Of a DNA stretch of 8,237 nucleotides, positions 1 through 6,235 are shown piece by piece. Source of the DNA: an uncultured Pirellulaceae bacterium. Lineage in GTDB: Bacteria; Planctomycetota; Planctomycetia; Pirellulales; Pirellulaceae. Location of the stretch: the NCBI GenBank assembly GCA_934255105.1, contig CAKQNH010000171.1, positions 1 through 8,237 of the forward strand, in the 5' to 3' direction. Position 1 is the stretch's first letter. Each line of letters opens with the position of its first letter. Under the pieces are notes generated by a model, which searched no databases, was not told the DNA's origin, and saw nothing but the letters and a program-made list of their open reading frames with translations. Position numbers and translations under genes: made by a program.

Positions 1-82
1 ACATGCGGCGGCCTTCCATTGCGTAATCCCATTTCCCGAATGCTGGCTTCGCTTCCTGGATAGCCAGCCGAACTTCGAGCAT
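1..82 (-). CDS. possible partial minus-strand gene at left edge, unidentified
   Basis: On the minus strand a frame is open from a TGA near base 190 down to the window edge. The only ATG with usable context lies at complement 80-82, giving MLEVRLAIQEAKPAFGKWDY followed by AMEGRRM before the sequence ends. The residues upstream of that ATG, read from the same frame (NLFRRAALRIIRAEFD), also look protein-like, so the true start may be an upstream TTG, or this may be the remnant of a longer gene. No clear ribosome binding site precedes either start. I do not recognise the family. The evidence is only the open frame and its amino-acid character, so this may not be a gene. Confidence 0.25.
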   Translation of the reverse strand, partial: MLEVRLAIQEAKPAFGKWDYAMEGRRM

Positions 83-198
83 GTCGAATTCTGCGCGGAT
101 GATACGCAATGCGGCTCGCCGAAACAAGTTGGATTGGGTAAGTGGCGGGAAGTCTTCGATAATCTTGTTTGCTGAGAACGACTGTCACAGACTAAGTC

Positions 199-374
199 GT
201 GGGGCAAGCTTCCAGCTTGCCTATCCGGAAAAGCTTGCGCAGGAGTTAAAGAGCTCAAGATTCGGATTGTCCACTGCCGATAGCTAAGTGGGATAAGCTT
301 CCAGCTTGTCGTTTTTGACTCGGCAAGCTGGCAGCTTATCGTTTTTGGCTTGACAAGCTGGAAGCTTATCCCAC
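199..374. repeat. cluster of four REP-like palindromic repeats
   Basis: Four copies of a short imperfect palindrome built on AAGCT-nnn-AGCTT lie at 199-221, 288-310, 321-341 and 352-374. The first folds as GGCAAGCT, loop TCC, AGCTTGCC (203-221). Copies 288-310 and 352-374 are perfect 23-bp reverse complements of each other. Copy 199-221 differs from 288-310 at three positions. Bases 302-330 and 332-360 are also a 30-bp-period direct repeat (25 of 29 identical) with GTTTTTG inside each unit. The mix of head-to-head and tandem copies resembles REP/BIME clusters mobilised by RAYT-type transposases, but no transposase is in the window. The 1-503 region otherwise shows only the upstream signals of the next gene. 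Confidence 0.75.
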
Positions 375-492
375 AGAGATGGCTTGATTCGAGCGGGGCA
401 ATTCAAGTAGTAAGTAGTACTAGCAGCCTAGGCCCTCTGCACTGCCGCAATTTGGAGCGGTTGCGGGTGGCGAACGTGACCAAAACGCAGGG

Positions 493-498
493 AAGGGA
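493..498 (+). promoter_or_regulatory. ribosome binding site of the membrane protein gene
   Basis: AAGGGA ends five bases before the ATG at 504 and supports that start. No convincing -35/-10 pair was found in 375-490. Confidence 0.6.
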
Positions 499-503
499 CA
501 GCC

Positions 504-2042
504 ATGCCAGAGAACGCATCGACTCGTACTATTGATAGAGATCGTTTGCGCTCGCGACTCGTTTCCCCACGCTCCACGGGGAAAAGAGCTGCTGCTGGAG
601 TGTCACCTTCCTCAGAGGCACAGGGCAGGCCTGCGCAGTTTGAACAATCGCCAGTCCTGTTCCGCTTGCCTGCCATCGCCTCAGTTGCGCCAGGCAACTC
701 TGCCGCGTCAGGCAACTCGGCTGCTGTGCCAGACGACATTGCCGCTTCAGGCGGAATAGCCGCCGCGTTCGAAGCCTCGCGCGGTGGGGCGTCTCACACC
801 AAGCAGAGTGAGGCGAGTGAACTGCGCAGTGAGAGCGAGCTGCGCAGTGATGATGAGCACGCTTTGGATATCGCAAGCGTGGAACCGTCGGCCCACTTCC
901 AGGCGTCCGGCCAGCAACAACCTAGCCAAGTTTTGAAGAAGGCCGCTGCCAATCAACAGCAACTTTCGTCTGTCAGTCCCCTAGAATCGTCGCTAGGCGA
1001 ATCGGTCCAAGTAGCCGCAGAGTCTGCGGTCGAGGCTAGTTCCGAACAGAGACGCACTTGGTGGGAGCACTGGTCGAGCGGGGTGGTGTTGATTCTATTA
1101 GTCGTGGCTTTGGTTGTGGCTAGTATTATCGCATTCAACGATGGCGAAACGGTAAAGTCAGGCCAGATGGCTGGCCAGCTCGAAGCGTCCATGTTGGATG
1201 AGTTCGATTTGTCCTCGATCGCCATTCCGGATATTTCCATGCCTCCCCTGGGCGACTCTGCGACGCGACGGCTGAGTACCGTCGCACAGGATGCATCAAG
1301 TCCCTCCGGGACCGCTCAGGCGCCATCGGCGACCGAACCCGTAGCCAGAGACTCGGCAGCCAGAGACTCGGCAGGGGGCGATTTGGCAGCGGCTGAAAAG
1401 GCTGCAGTTGATAAAGCATTGAGTGATAAAGCATTGAGTGATAAAGCATTGGGCGATAAAGCAGCGGGTGAAGCTACAGAGCCTGAGCGGCTGGCCGGCG
1501 GGGATGTCGCTCCAGGTGCCGCTGGCCAAGCAGCACCAGAGCCGGCGGTCCAGGTGGCCACTGCTCCCATTGCACCGCTTCCGCTGGCCACTCTCGACAA
1601 ACCTACCGAAGTGTCCGCGCCACAGCTATTTGCACAGGACAACTTGCCCGGTGAGTCGGGATTGTCGGCGGGCTTCAACCGGATTTCGAGTTTGCCTGCC
1701 AGCAACCCGGCCGTGTCGCTAGAGTTGCCGCCGAGGGAAGCTACGCATGTGGACGGTTCGAGCCCAACGTTCTACGACGGCGCTTCGCATGCCGGAGAGC
1801 ATACAGTTTCAGGTGCTGCTGGCCCCATCGATACGAACATGCCTAGCATGGCTACTGTTTTGGCATCAGCGACGGCCAGCGTGGGCACGGGCAATGCACC
1901 TGCTGCCCAGGTGGTCTCCTCTGCCACCCCTGACTTGAATGGCGAATCGATTGCCGAGGCCTATTTGCGATTTAAGCAATTGCACCAAGCCACCACGGGG
2001 CCTACGGCCAATCGATATCCAGGACCGCCGCTGCCCGAGTAG
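504..2042 (+). CDS. single-span membrane protein with long low-complexity tails, unknown function
   Basis: A 512-residue protein with no recognised domain. One strong transmembrane helix spans about residues 193-211 (GVVLILLVVALVVASIIAF). It is preceded by RRTWWEHW and followed by NDGE, so by the positive-inside rule the 192-residue N-terminal tail is probably cytoplasmic and the roughly 300-residue C-terminal tail periplasmic. Both tails are rich in Ala, Ser, Pro, Gln and Glu and are probably disordered. They contain in-frame repeats: GNSAA-type near residues 63-75, SELRSE near 105-117, ARDSA twice near 281-290 and DKALS/G four times at 303-322. There is no signal peptide or catalytic motif. 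It lies 118 bases upstream of a CpsD-like ATPase on the same strand, so it could be that protein's membrane partner, as CapA-type adaptors are for CapB kinases. That is inference from position only. It lacks a recognisable Wzz domain. Confidence 0.75.
   Translation: MPENASTRTIDRDRLRSRLVSPRSTGKRAAAGVSPSSEAQGRPAQFEQSPVLFRLPAIASVAPGNSAASGNSAAVPDDIAASGGIAAAFEASRGGASHTKQSEASELRSESELRSDDEHALDIASVEPSAHFQASGQQQPSQVLKKAAANQQQLSSVSPLESSLGESVQVAAESAVEASSEQRRTWWEHWSSGVVLILLVVALVVASIIAFNDGETVKSGQMAGQLEASMLDEFDLSSIAIPDISMPPLGDSATRRLSTVAQDASSPSGTAQAPSATEPVARDSAARDSAGGDLAAAEKAAVDKALSDKALSDKALGDKAAGEATEPERLAGGDVAPGAAGQAAPEPAVQVATAPIAPLPLATLDKPTEVSAPQLFAQDNLPGESGLSAGFNRISSLPASNPAVSLELPPREATHVDGSSPTFYDGASHAGEHTVSGAAGPIDTNMPSMATVLASATASVGTGNAPAAQVVSSATPDLNGESIAEAYLRFKQLHQATTGPTANRYPGPPLPE
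691..723 (+). repeat. degenerate 18-bp in-frame repeat
   Basis: CAGGCAACTC occurs twice 18 bases apart (691-700 and 709-718), encoding GNSAA then SGNSAA; the surrounding Ala/Ser-rich stretch looks like further decayed units. Confidence 0.5.
1344..1373 (+). repeat. two exact 15-bp tandem repeats
   Basis: GCCAGAGACTCGGCA is repeated exactly at 1344-1358 and 1359-1373, in frame, encoding ARDSA twice. Confidence 0.8.
1410..1469 (+). repeat. four 15-bp tandem repeats
   Basis: The unit GATAAAGCATTGAGT occurs exactly twice (1410-1424, 1425-1439), then with two changes (1440-1454) and then in a more diverged form (1455-1469). It encodes DKALS, DKALS, DKALG, DKAAG in the periplasmic-side tail. Confidence 0.85.
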
Positions 2043-2147
2043 CCTTTTGCAATTGCTGAATTTTTGGGTCGATGGAGTCGCTAGGCTTCAGACCGTAGCG
2101 GAAGCCGCCCAGACTGCTGAACAATCAATCAACTGGATTATCCTGCC

Positions 2148-2152
2148 AGGGA
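2148..2152 (+). promoter_or_regulatory. ribosome binding site deciding the CpsD-like start
   Basis: AGGGA lies eight bases before the ATG at 2161. The reading frame stays open upstream to another ATG at 1939 inside the previous gene, but that ATG has no comparable site, so 2161 is the preferred start. Confidence 0.65.
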
Positions 2153-2160
2153 ACTCACCC

Positions 2161-3801
2161 ATGTCCAAGAGTCTCGACCAAGCTTTCATTCGCGCCTACT
2201 CCAAGGAGAATGCTAGGCGACCTGTTCCGCCGCCAGCCCCCGTCGGCAAGCAGCTCGACGGGCAACACCTTGCTCAACCCAATGAGCAACTCAGCGGGCA
2301 ACTCAATGAGCAACTCAGCGGGCAACTCAATGAGCAACTCAGCGGGCAGGCCAGCCAGGTAGGGCAGATTGACTTGGTGGTCCGCTTCGACACGGCCACC
2401 TGCGAGATTCCCGCCCCTCACACGCCACCGACCAACAACAGATCGAGCGACAACCCCCGAGATGTGGTGGCCGTGGTGCCCGGCCCTAGTCGACGCACTG
2501 AGCGTCCGCCCCTGCGCGCAGCCGCATCGGCCGCAGCCTTACCTCGCCCCCAGCATGAAGCCGCACTGCGCAGTGCGATCGCTGAGCAAATGACTAGGGC
2601 AGGGGAGTGGGACGGTTCCATCGCAACTTCCTTCCAGGGTGGATTCCCGATGCTCTCCCAGCATCACCAGCGTCCCGCACCCGTGAGCATTGTCCCCATC
2701 CGGGCGGAACATGCCGCGCCAGGCCGCGATGCTCCAAATCCTCAAGCGTCGAAACGGGAGGCTGTGGCGCAAGAGACGAGACCCGAGTTTAGTGGACACA
2801 GCCCAGAGCCACCTCCGCGAGAGATCCATGCGCCGAGTTTGCAGTCGCCGGCGCTACTGTCGCATCAAACGAAGCCTGGGGATTTCTTTCGACTCGATCG
2901 TCCCAGCTACAGCGCCGCGCCAGTCGTGCGAATCGATGACGAATTCTCCGACAGCGGCGATTCCAGCTCGGCAATGCTCGAATCGTCCGGCAGCCAAGTG
3001 AGTATGGAACCCAGCCCGCGAGCCAAGTCGGCGGCATCGGTATCGCAGTCGGAGAACACGGTTCGACAGGATGCCGCGCATGCCGCGAAAATCGAGCGAG
3101 TTCAGGCGGCGGAACGCGAACTGCGAGGTTCCAAGTTGAGGATCTTCAATCCTGTATGGGAGGTCGACAGTTTCCAGTGGCCCGACATCTGCCTGGAACT
3201 GCTCGAGCAACGCTCCGAGGTTCTGGAGACTGTCGCGAAAAATTTGAATGAAGCTGTCCAGGAAGGCTTGCAGGTGTTGGCGATTACCAGTCCACAGGGA
3301 GGTGAGGGCAGGACAACGGTTGCCTGCTGCCTGGCCAAACTCGTGGGCAGTCGCGGTTTAAACGTAGCCATCGTCGACGGAGATATCGACAATCCAACGC
3401 TCAGCTATCAGACCAATTTGGATATCCAGCAGGATTGGAAGTCGGCGATACTGAACCAACTGCCACTGGAAGAAGTTGCCGTCCATTCCATCGATGATCA
3501 AGTGACGCTTGTTCCATTAATCGGAGCGATTGATGCTTCTGAGCTGTCGGTTGACGACAATCGGATCGAGTTCATGTTGCATGAGTTATCGGAGAGCTTC
3601 GATTTGGTCATTGTAGACATGGGGCATATGAATTCTCCGCGCAGCTTGGTCGGCAGCTTGTGTGCACGGGGCGTGATCAGCGCCGTGGTAGCCGTGGTCG
3701 ATCACCGCACGGCGGATGCTCAGGAGATCGGTCATTGTCTGCGCCGCATTCGCCAAGCGGGCGTGGCTTCCATCGGCGTGGTCGAGAATTTTGCTGCCTA
3801 G
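2161..3801 (+). CDS. CpsD/CapB-like P-loop ATPase with long disordered N-terminal region
   Basis: A 546-residue protein. Residues 1-325 are low complexity (Pro, Ala, Ser, Gln) with an NEQLSGQL octapeptide tandem at about 41-64. Residues 329-546 form a MinD/CpsD-type ATPase domain: deviant Walker A GGEGRTT at 380-386, Walker A' IVDGDIDNP at 404-412 and Walker B LVIVD at 482-486. In bacterial tyrosine kinases (BY-kinases such as CapB, Wzc and CpsD) this domain drives polysaccharide chain-length and export control. Here the P-loop lysine is arginine (R384), the segment after Walker B is MGHM rather than the usual TPP-like sequence, and the C-terminus (VVENFAA) has no tyrosine cluster. Loss of kinase activity is therefore likely, although nucleotide binding may remain. 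It has no membrane segment. It is followed 40 bases later by an ExeA-like ATPase, as in exopolysaccharide loci. Fold assignment is firm; function is inferred. Confidence 0.85.
   Translation: MSKSLDQAFIRAYSKENARRPVPPPAPVGKQLDGQHLAQPNEQLSGQLNEQLSGQLNEQLSGQASQVGQIDLVVRFDTATCEIPAPHTPPTNNRSSDNPRDVVAVVPGPSRRTERPPLRAAASAAALPRPQHEAALRSAIAEQMTRAGEWDGSIATSFQGGFPMLSQHHQRPAPVSIVPIRAEHAAPGRDAPNPQASKREAVAQETRPEFSGHSPEPPPREIHAPSLQSPALLSHQTKPGDFFRLDRPSYSAAPVVRIDDEFSDSGDSSSAMLESSGSQVSMEPSPRAKSAASVSQSENTVRQDAAHAAKIERVQAAERELRGSKLRIFNPVWEVDSFQWPDICLELLEQRSEVLETVAKNLNEAVQEGLQVLAITSPQGGEGRTTVACCLAKLVGSRGLNVAIVDGDIDNPTLSYQTNLDIQQDWKSAILNQLPLEEVAVHSIDDQVTLVPLIGAIDASELSVDDNRIEFMLHELSESFDLVIVDMGHMNSPRSLVGSLCARGVISAVVAVVDHRTADAQEIGHCLRRIRQAGVASIGVVENFAA
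2281..2351 (+). repeat. three 24-bp tandem repeats in the CpsD-like gene
   Basis: A 24-bp unit beginning AATGAGCAACTCAGCGGGCA starts at 2281, 2305 and 2329; the third copy is cut short by about a base or two before diverging. It encodes NEQLSGQL repeatedly. The copies are nearly identical at the DNA level, which suggests recent slippage or homogenisation. Confidence 0.9.
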
Positions 3802-3841
3802 CGGAATGCTATCCCATATTTAATTTTCTGTGGAATCAATC

Positions 3842-4696
3842 ATGTATGAAGAGCATTGGAAGCTGACCGAGCGACCTTTCGAAAACCGCATCGACAACAG
3901 GTTCTACTACCCCGCTGAGACGCATCATGCGGCCCTGCTGAAGTTGCACTACGCGATCGAGAATCGCCGCGCTGCTGCCGTGCTGTGCGGGCCCGGCGGA
4001 ATGGGGAAGTCGCTGCTCGTCGAGGCTCTACAGCGTCAACTGAGCGATACCTGTCGGCCGTTCAGCCACGTGGTCTTTCCAGCCATGAACGCACCGCAAA
4101 TGGTGCGTTACCTGGTCGAACAAGTGGGCGCGGTGGCAGCGACTGGAGAACAGGAAGCGACACCGACTGGTCCGCGCGATATGGCGACAGACGTACTGGC
4201 CTTCGAACGCTTTCTGCGGATGAACCTAGACAAGCAGCGACATGCCGTGGTCGTGGTCGACGAGGCGCATTTGCTGGAGCAGTACGATCTGCTAGAGCCG
4301 CTGCGCCTGTTGCTCAATCTGGCGGCCGCTGACTCGGGGGGCGAAGCGGCTTGGACTCTGGTGCTGGTCGGGCAACCGACTCTGTTGACACATGTCGAGC
4401 GCTACCATGCGCTGGACGAACGACTGGGAGTGAAGTGCATGCTCAATCGACTTCAGCCCGAAGAGACAAACGCCTACATCCAACATCGCCTGCGCACTGC
4501 CGGAGCCGATGCGGAAGATATCTTTGATTATGCATCGCTCGAGCGAATTCACTCTCTGACGCAGGGCATTCCACGGCGCATCAACCGCTTGTGTGATTTA
4601 GCGCTGATGGTTGGCTATGCAGAGGACCGCACACTGATTAATACTGAGGTGATCGATAACGTCCATAGCGATCTGGCAGCTCCCAGCTTCGGGTAG
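3842..4696 (+). CDS. ExeA-like AAA ATPase (secretion/PEP-CTERM-locus ATPase type)
   Basis: A 284-residue AAA+ ATPase. The start at 3842 gives MYEEHWKLTERPFEN, the typical N-terminus of the ExeA/GspA family, and is preferred to the in-frame ATG at 3830; its ribosome binding site is weak (TGGAA). Motifs in order: Walker A GPGGMGKS (50-57), Walker B VVVVDEAH (136-143), sensor-1-like strand LVLVGQP (173-179) and the C-terminal GIPRRINRLCD helix (242-252), all intact. ExeA proteins energise assembly of secretin or export machinery, and a short form without the C-terminal peptidoglycan-binding domain occurs next to tyrosine-kinase-like genes in PEP-CTERM/exosortase and exopolysaccharide loci. This protein is of the short form and has no membrane helix, so it is probably cytoplasmic. 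Its place 40 bases after the CpsD-like gene suggests co-transcription. Its substrate or partner is unknown. Confidence 0.9.
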   Translation: MYEEHWKLTERPFENRIDNRFYYPAETHHAALLKLHYAIENRRAAAVLCGPGGMGKSLLVEALQRQLSDTCRPFSHVVFPAMNAPQMVRYLVEQVGAVAATGEQEATPTGPRDMATDVLAFERFLRMNLDKQRHAVVVVDEAHLLEQYDLLEPLRLLLNLAAADSGGEAAWTLVLVGQPTLLTHVERYHALDERLGVKCMLNRLQPEETNAYIQHRLRTAGADAEDIFDYASLERIHSLTQGIPRRINRLCDLALMVGYAEDRTLINTEVIDNVHSDLAAPSFG

Positions 4697-4701
4697 GTAT
4701 T

Positions 4702-4870
4702 GTTTAACGCCGAGTCGCAGCAGGCCACGATGCGCGAATTGACTTGGTCAGCCAGCGAGTCCATGTAGCGCAACAACACTTGCCAACGCTTTTGTCGTGG
4801 CCTGCGCAGGGGACGGCACCAGCGGCAGCCACTCGCTCCATTCACATGCTGCTGCAACTGGGCGTTAAAC
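4702..4870. repeat. 169-bp nested inverted-repeat element, attC-like or MITE-like
   Basis: The ends GTTTAACGCC (4702-4711) and GGCGTTAAAC (4861-4870) are perfect reverse complements. Pairing continues inward to 4723/4849, with 20 of 22 positions complementary. A second, 11-bp perfect inverted repeat lies inside: GCAGGCCACGA (4720-4730) with TCGTGGCCTGC (4795-4805). AGCGAGT (4754-4760) also matches ACTCGCT (4831-4837), and CCTGCGCAGG (4801-4810) is a palindrome. GTTTAAC fits the integron attC R'' consensus RYYYAAC and GTTAAAC fits R' GTTRRRY. GTCGCAGC and GCTGCAAC sit five bases further in, where L boxes are expected. The element begins five bases after the ExeA-like stop codon, as attC sites do in cassettes. 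Against attC: it is long, the spacer is largely paired, and there is a C-A mismatch where an extrahelical base is expected. No integrase gene is present. Confidence 0.6.
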
Positions 4871-4903
4871 GATTTCCTAACGCCAGAAAGTGTCTTGACT
4901 CGG

Positions 4904-4909
4904 TATAAT
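4904..4909 (+). promoter_or_regulatory. candidate -10 box for transaldolase
   Basis: TATAAT is a perfect consensus -10 about 84 bases before the transaldolase ATG. No good -35 lies at the normal distance: CGCCAG is at 4881-4886, and TTGACT at 4895-4900 is too close. The box overlaps the left inner arm of the hairpin. Confidence 0.35.
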
Positions 4910-4978
4910 ATACTTTGACCGCGCGAGGCCGACAGAAATCAATTCTCAGCGGTCGTATATTAGCCCACTCGCAACGTT

Positions 4979-4983
4979 AGGAG
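4979..4983 (+). promoter_or_regulatory. ribosome binding site of transaldolase
   Basis: AGGAG lies nine bases before the ATG at 4993. It sits in the right outer arm of the 4871-4986 inverted repeat and so could be occluded. Confidence 0.75.
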
Positions 4984-4992
4984 ATCTCAGCC

Positions 4993-6048
4993 ATGGGCCA
5001 TGCAGCCATTACGAGTCTAATCCATTCTGGCACCAAGCTATATCTGGATTCGATCGATCCCAAGCTCGTGCTACAGAATTTGGCTTGGGGAGCCGTAGGG
5101 GCCACCAGCAACCCGGCCATTATCTCGGGCTTGATTGAAAGTGGTCGGTTTGACAAAGAGTTGGATAAATTGTTGGCAGCCGGCAAGGATGATAGCGAAG
5201 TCGCCTGGGAGCTGACTGACCAACTGGTAAGCCAAGCTCAAGAGGCCTTTCATCCGGTTTGGGACAAGACTGGCGGCAACGAAGGCTGGGTCAGTTTCGA
5301 GCTCGATCCGCTGATCGAAGATGTCGAGGCCAATCTGCCGCATGCCGAGCGCGTCAAGCGCTATATCGAACTGGGCCAGCGATGGTCGGCCGGTCAAGAT
5401 AATAGAATGATTAAAGTCCCTGCCACGCCAGCGGGACTCGACGCACTGCAACCGCTGTGTGCGGCAGGCGTGACGATCAATGTCACCTTGATCTTCACGA
5501 TGAACCAATACACCCAGGCGCGCGACAACGTGTGGGCCGGTGCGCAGCAGCGCTCCAGCCTGGATAGCTTCAAGAGCGTCTACAGTATTTTTGTATCGCG
5601 AGTCGACCAGTACACGGCCAAACATGTGCCGCAGTTATCGAAACAGGCTCAAGGACAAGTGGGCATTGTCAATGCCAAGCGAGTGTGGCAGGACAATCAA
5701 GAGTTTTGGGCCGAGCGCCCGACACGTTTACAGCAAGAGATCATCTTCGCCAGCACTGGGACGAAAGATCCCGCCGACCCCGCGACCAAGTATGTGGCCG
5801 CGCTGGCGGGTAGCGATATTCAAACCAATCCACCAGCTACGAATGAGGCGGTGATTGAGAGCGGTTTGGAGTTTTCTCGTCAAGTGAACAAGCTGCCTGA
5901 CCAGGCTGTGCTAGCTGACATCGATCAGCACGTCGACATGCAGCACTTGGAGCAGACGTTGATGGACGAGGGGGTAGCCAAGTTCGCTGAGCCACAAAAG
6001 AAATTGTTGCAGACGATCGCACGCAAACGCGCCGAGCGAGCTAAGTAA
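4993..6048 (+). CDS. tal: transaldolase
   Basis: A 351-residue enzyme of the non-oxidative pentose phosphate pathway. It moves a dihydroxyacetone unit between sedoheptulose-7-phosphate and glyceraldehyde-3-phosphate to give erythrose-4-phosphate and fructose-6-phosphate in the cytoplasm. The class I aldolase barrel signatures are present in order: ATSNPAII (37-44, with the N-P substrate loop), SFELDP (101-106), the Schiff-base lysine K141 in [14 protein letters not shown] and [11 protein letters not shown] (159-169), then SIFVSRVD further on. The length fits the longer bacterial transaldolases (about 350-375 residues) rather than the 317-residue E. coli TalB. Start 4993 is supported by AGGAG nine bases upstream. 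The gene is alone on its strand: the 296-bp leader carries two structured elements and a long inverted repeat follows the stop, so it is probably its own transcription unit. Confidence 0.95.
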   Translation: MGHAAITSLIHSGTKLYLDSIDPKLVLQNLAWGAVGATSNPAIISGLIESGRFDKELDKLLAAGKDDSEVAWELTDQLVSQAQEAFHPVWDKTGGNEGWVSFELDPLIEDVEANLPHAERVKRYIELGQRWSAGQDNRMIKVPATPAGLDALQPLCAAGVTINVTLIFTMNQYTQARDNVWAGAQQRSSLDSFKSVYSIFVSRVDQYTAKHVPQLSKQAQGQVGIVNAKRVWQDNQEFWAERPTRLQQEIIFASTGTKDPADPATKYVAALAGSDIQTNPPATNEAVIESGLEFSRQVNKLPDQAVLADIDQHVDMQHLEQTLMDEGVAKFAEPQKKLLQTIARKRAERAK

Positions 6049-6092
6049 CATCTCTACACCCCACAAGTCATTCCCTGCCCGCGCGAATCGTA

Positions 6093-6215
6093 CCCCTGCC
6101 CGCGCAGCGGGAGGGGTCGAGCCTAGGCGAGGGGGAGGGCGGAGACGGATTGTACAGATGTAGATTGCGCTTGCCCTCTCCCTCGCTTAGGCTCGACCTC
6201 TCCCAGAGGGAGAGG
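6093..6215. repeat. compound inverted repeat with two alternative end hairpins
   Basis: Arms 6109-6140 and 6173-6204 are reverse complements at 29 of 32 positions around a 32-base spacer. Each arm's outer end can instead form a local hairpin. On the left, CCCCTGCCCGC (6093-6103) pairs with GCGGGAGGGG (6107-6116), with one bulged G. On the right, CCTCTCCC (6197-6204) pairs perfectly with GGGAGAGG (6208-6215) around loop AGA. The long and short pairings are mutually exclusive. CCCTGCCCGCGC is also directly repeated at 6073-6084 and 6094-6105. The element lies between the convergent ends of transaldolase and the nitroreductase, so it could work as a two-way terminator, but it has no T-run. It also looks like a dispersed genomic repeat. 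Confidence 0.8.
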
Positions 6216-6235
6216 ATCCAGTGCGAGTATTTCTA

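Larger units (their letters stand above)
4871..4986. repeat. 116-bp nested inverted repeat in the transaldolase leader
   Basis: GATTTCCTAACG (4871-4882) pairs with CGTTAGGAGATC (4975-4986) at 11 of 12 positions. Inside it, TAATATAC (4906-4913) pairs with GTATATTA (4955-4962), and GACCGC (4917-4922) pairs with GCGGTC (4949-4954), separated only by a TTT bulge on the left arm. AGTG (4889-4892) and CACT (4966-4969) add a short middle stem. The element begins at the base after the 169-bp element ends. Its right arm contains the transaldolase ribosome binding site AGGAG (4979-4983), which the left arm would mask in a transcript that includes both. It may be a cis-regulatory leader or a second mobile-type palindrome. 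Confidence 0.5.

Noticed and set aside
81..287. 68-codon plus-strand open frame
   Set aside because: It runs through the first palindrome, has no ribosome binding site and its residues show no family pattern.
199..374. CRISPR array
   Set aside because: The repeats are palindromes in both orientations with uneven spacing and no unique equal-length spacers.
1939..2160. In-frame 74-residue upstream extension of the CpsD-like protein, overlapping the end of the membrane-protein gene
   Set aside because: The ATG at 1939 has no good ribosome binding site, the extension is an out-of-frame reading of the upstream gene followed by spacer, and ATG 2161 has AGGGA eight bases upstream. I saw no slippery site supporting a programmed frameshift fusion.
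4615..4857. 80-codon minus-strand open frame rich in Cys, Arg and Trp
   Set aside because: It lies within the 169-bp inverted-repeat element and the end of the ExeA-like gene, shows no ribosome binding site and no family resemblance; the structure of the element explains the sequence better.
4895..4909. TTGACT followed by TATAAT as a complete promoter
   Set aside because: Only three bases separate the two hexamers, far from the 16-18 required; only the TATAAT is kept, as a weak candidate.
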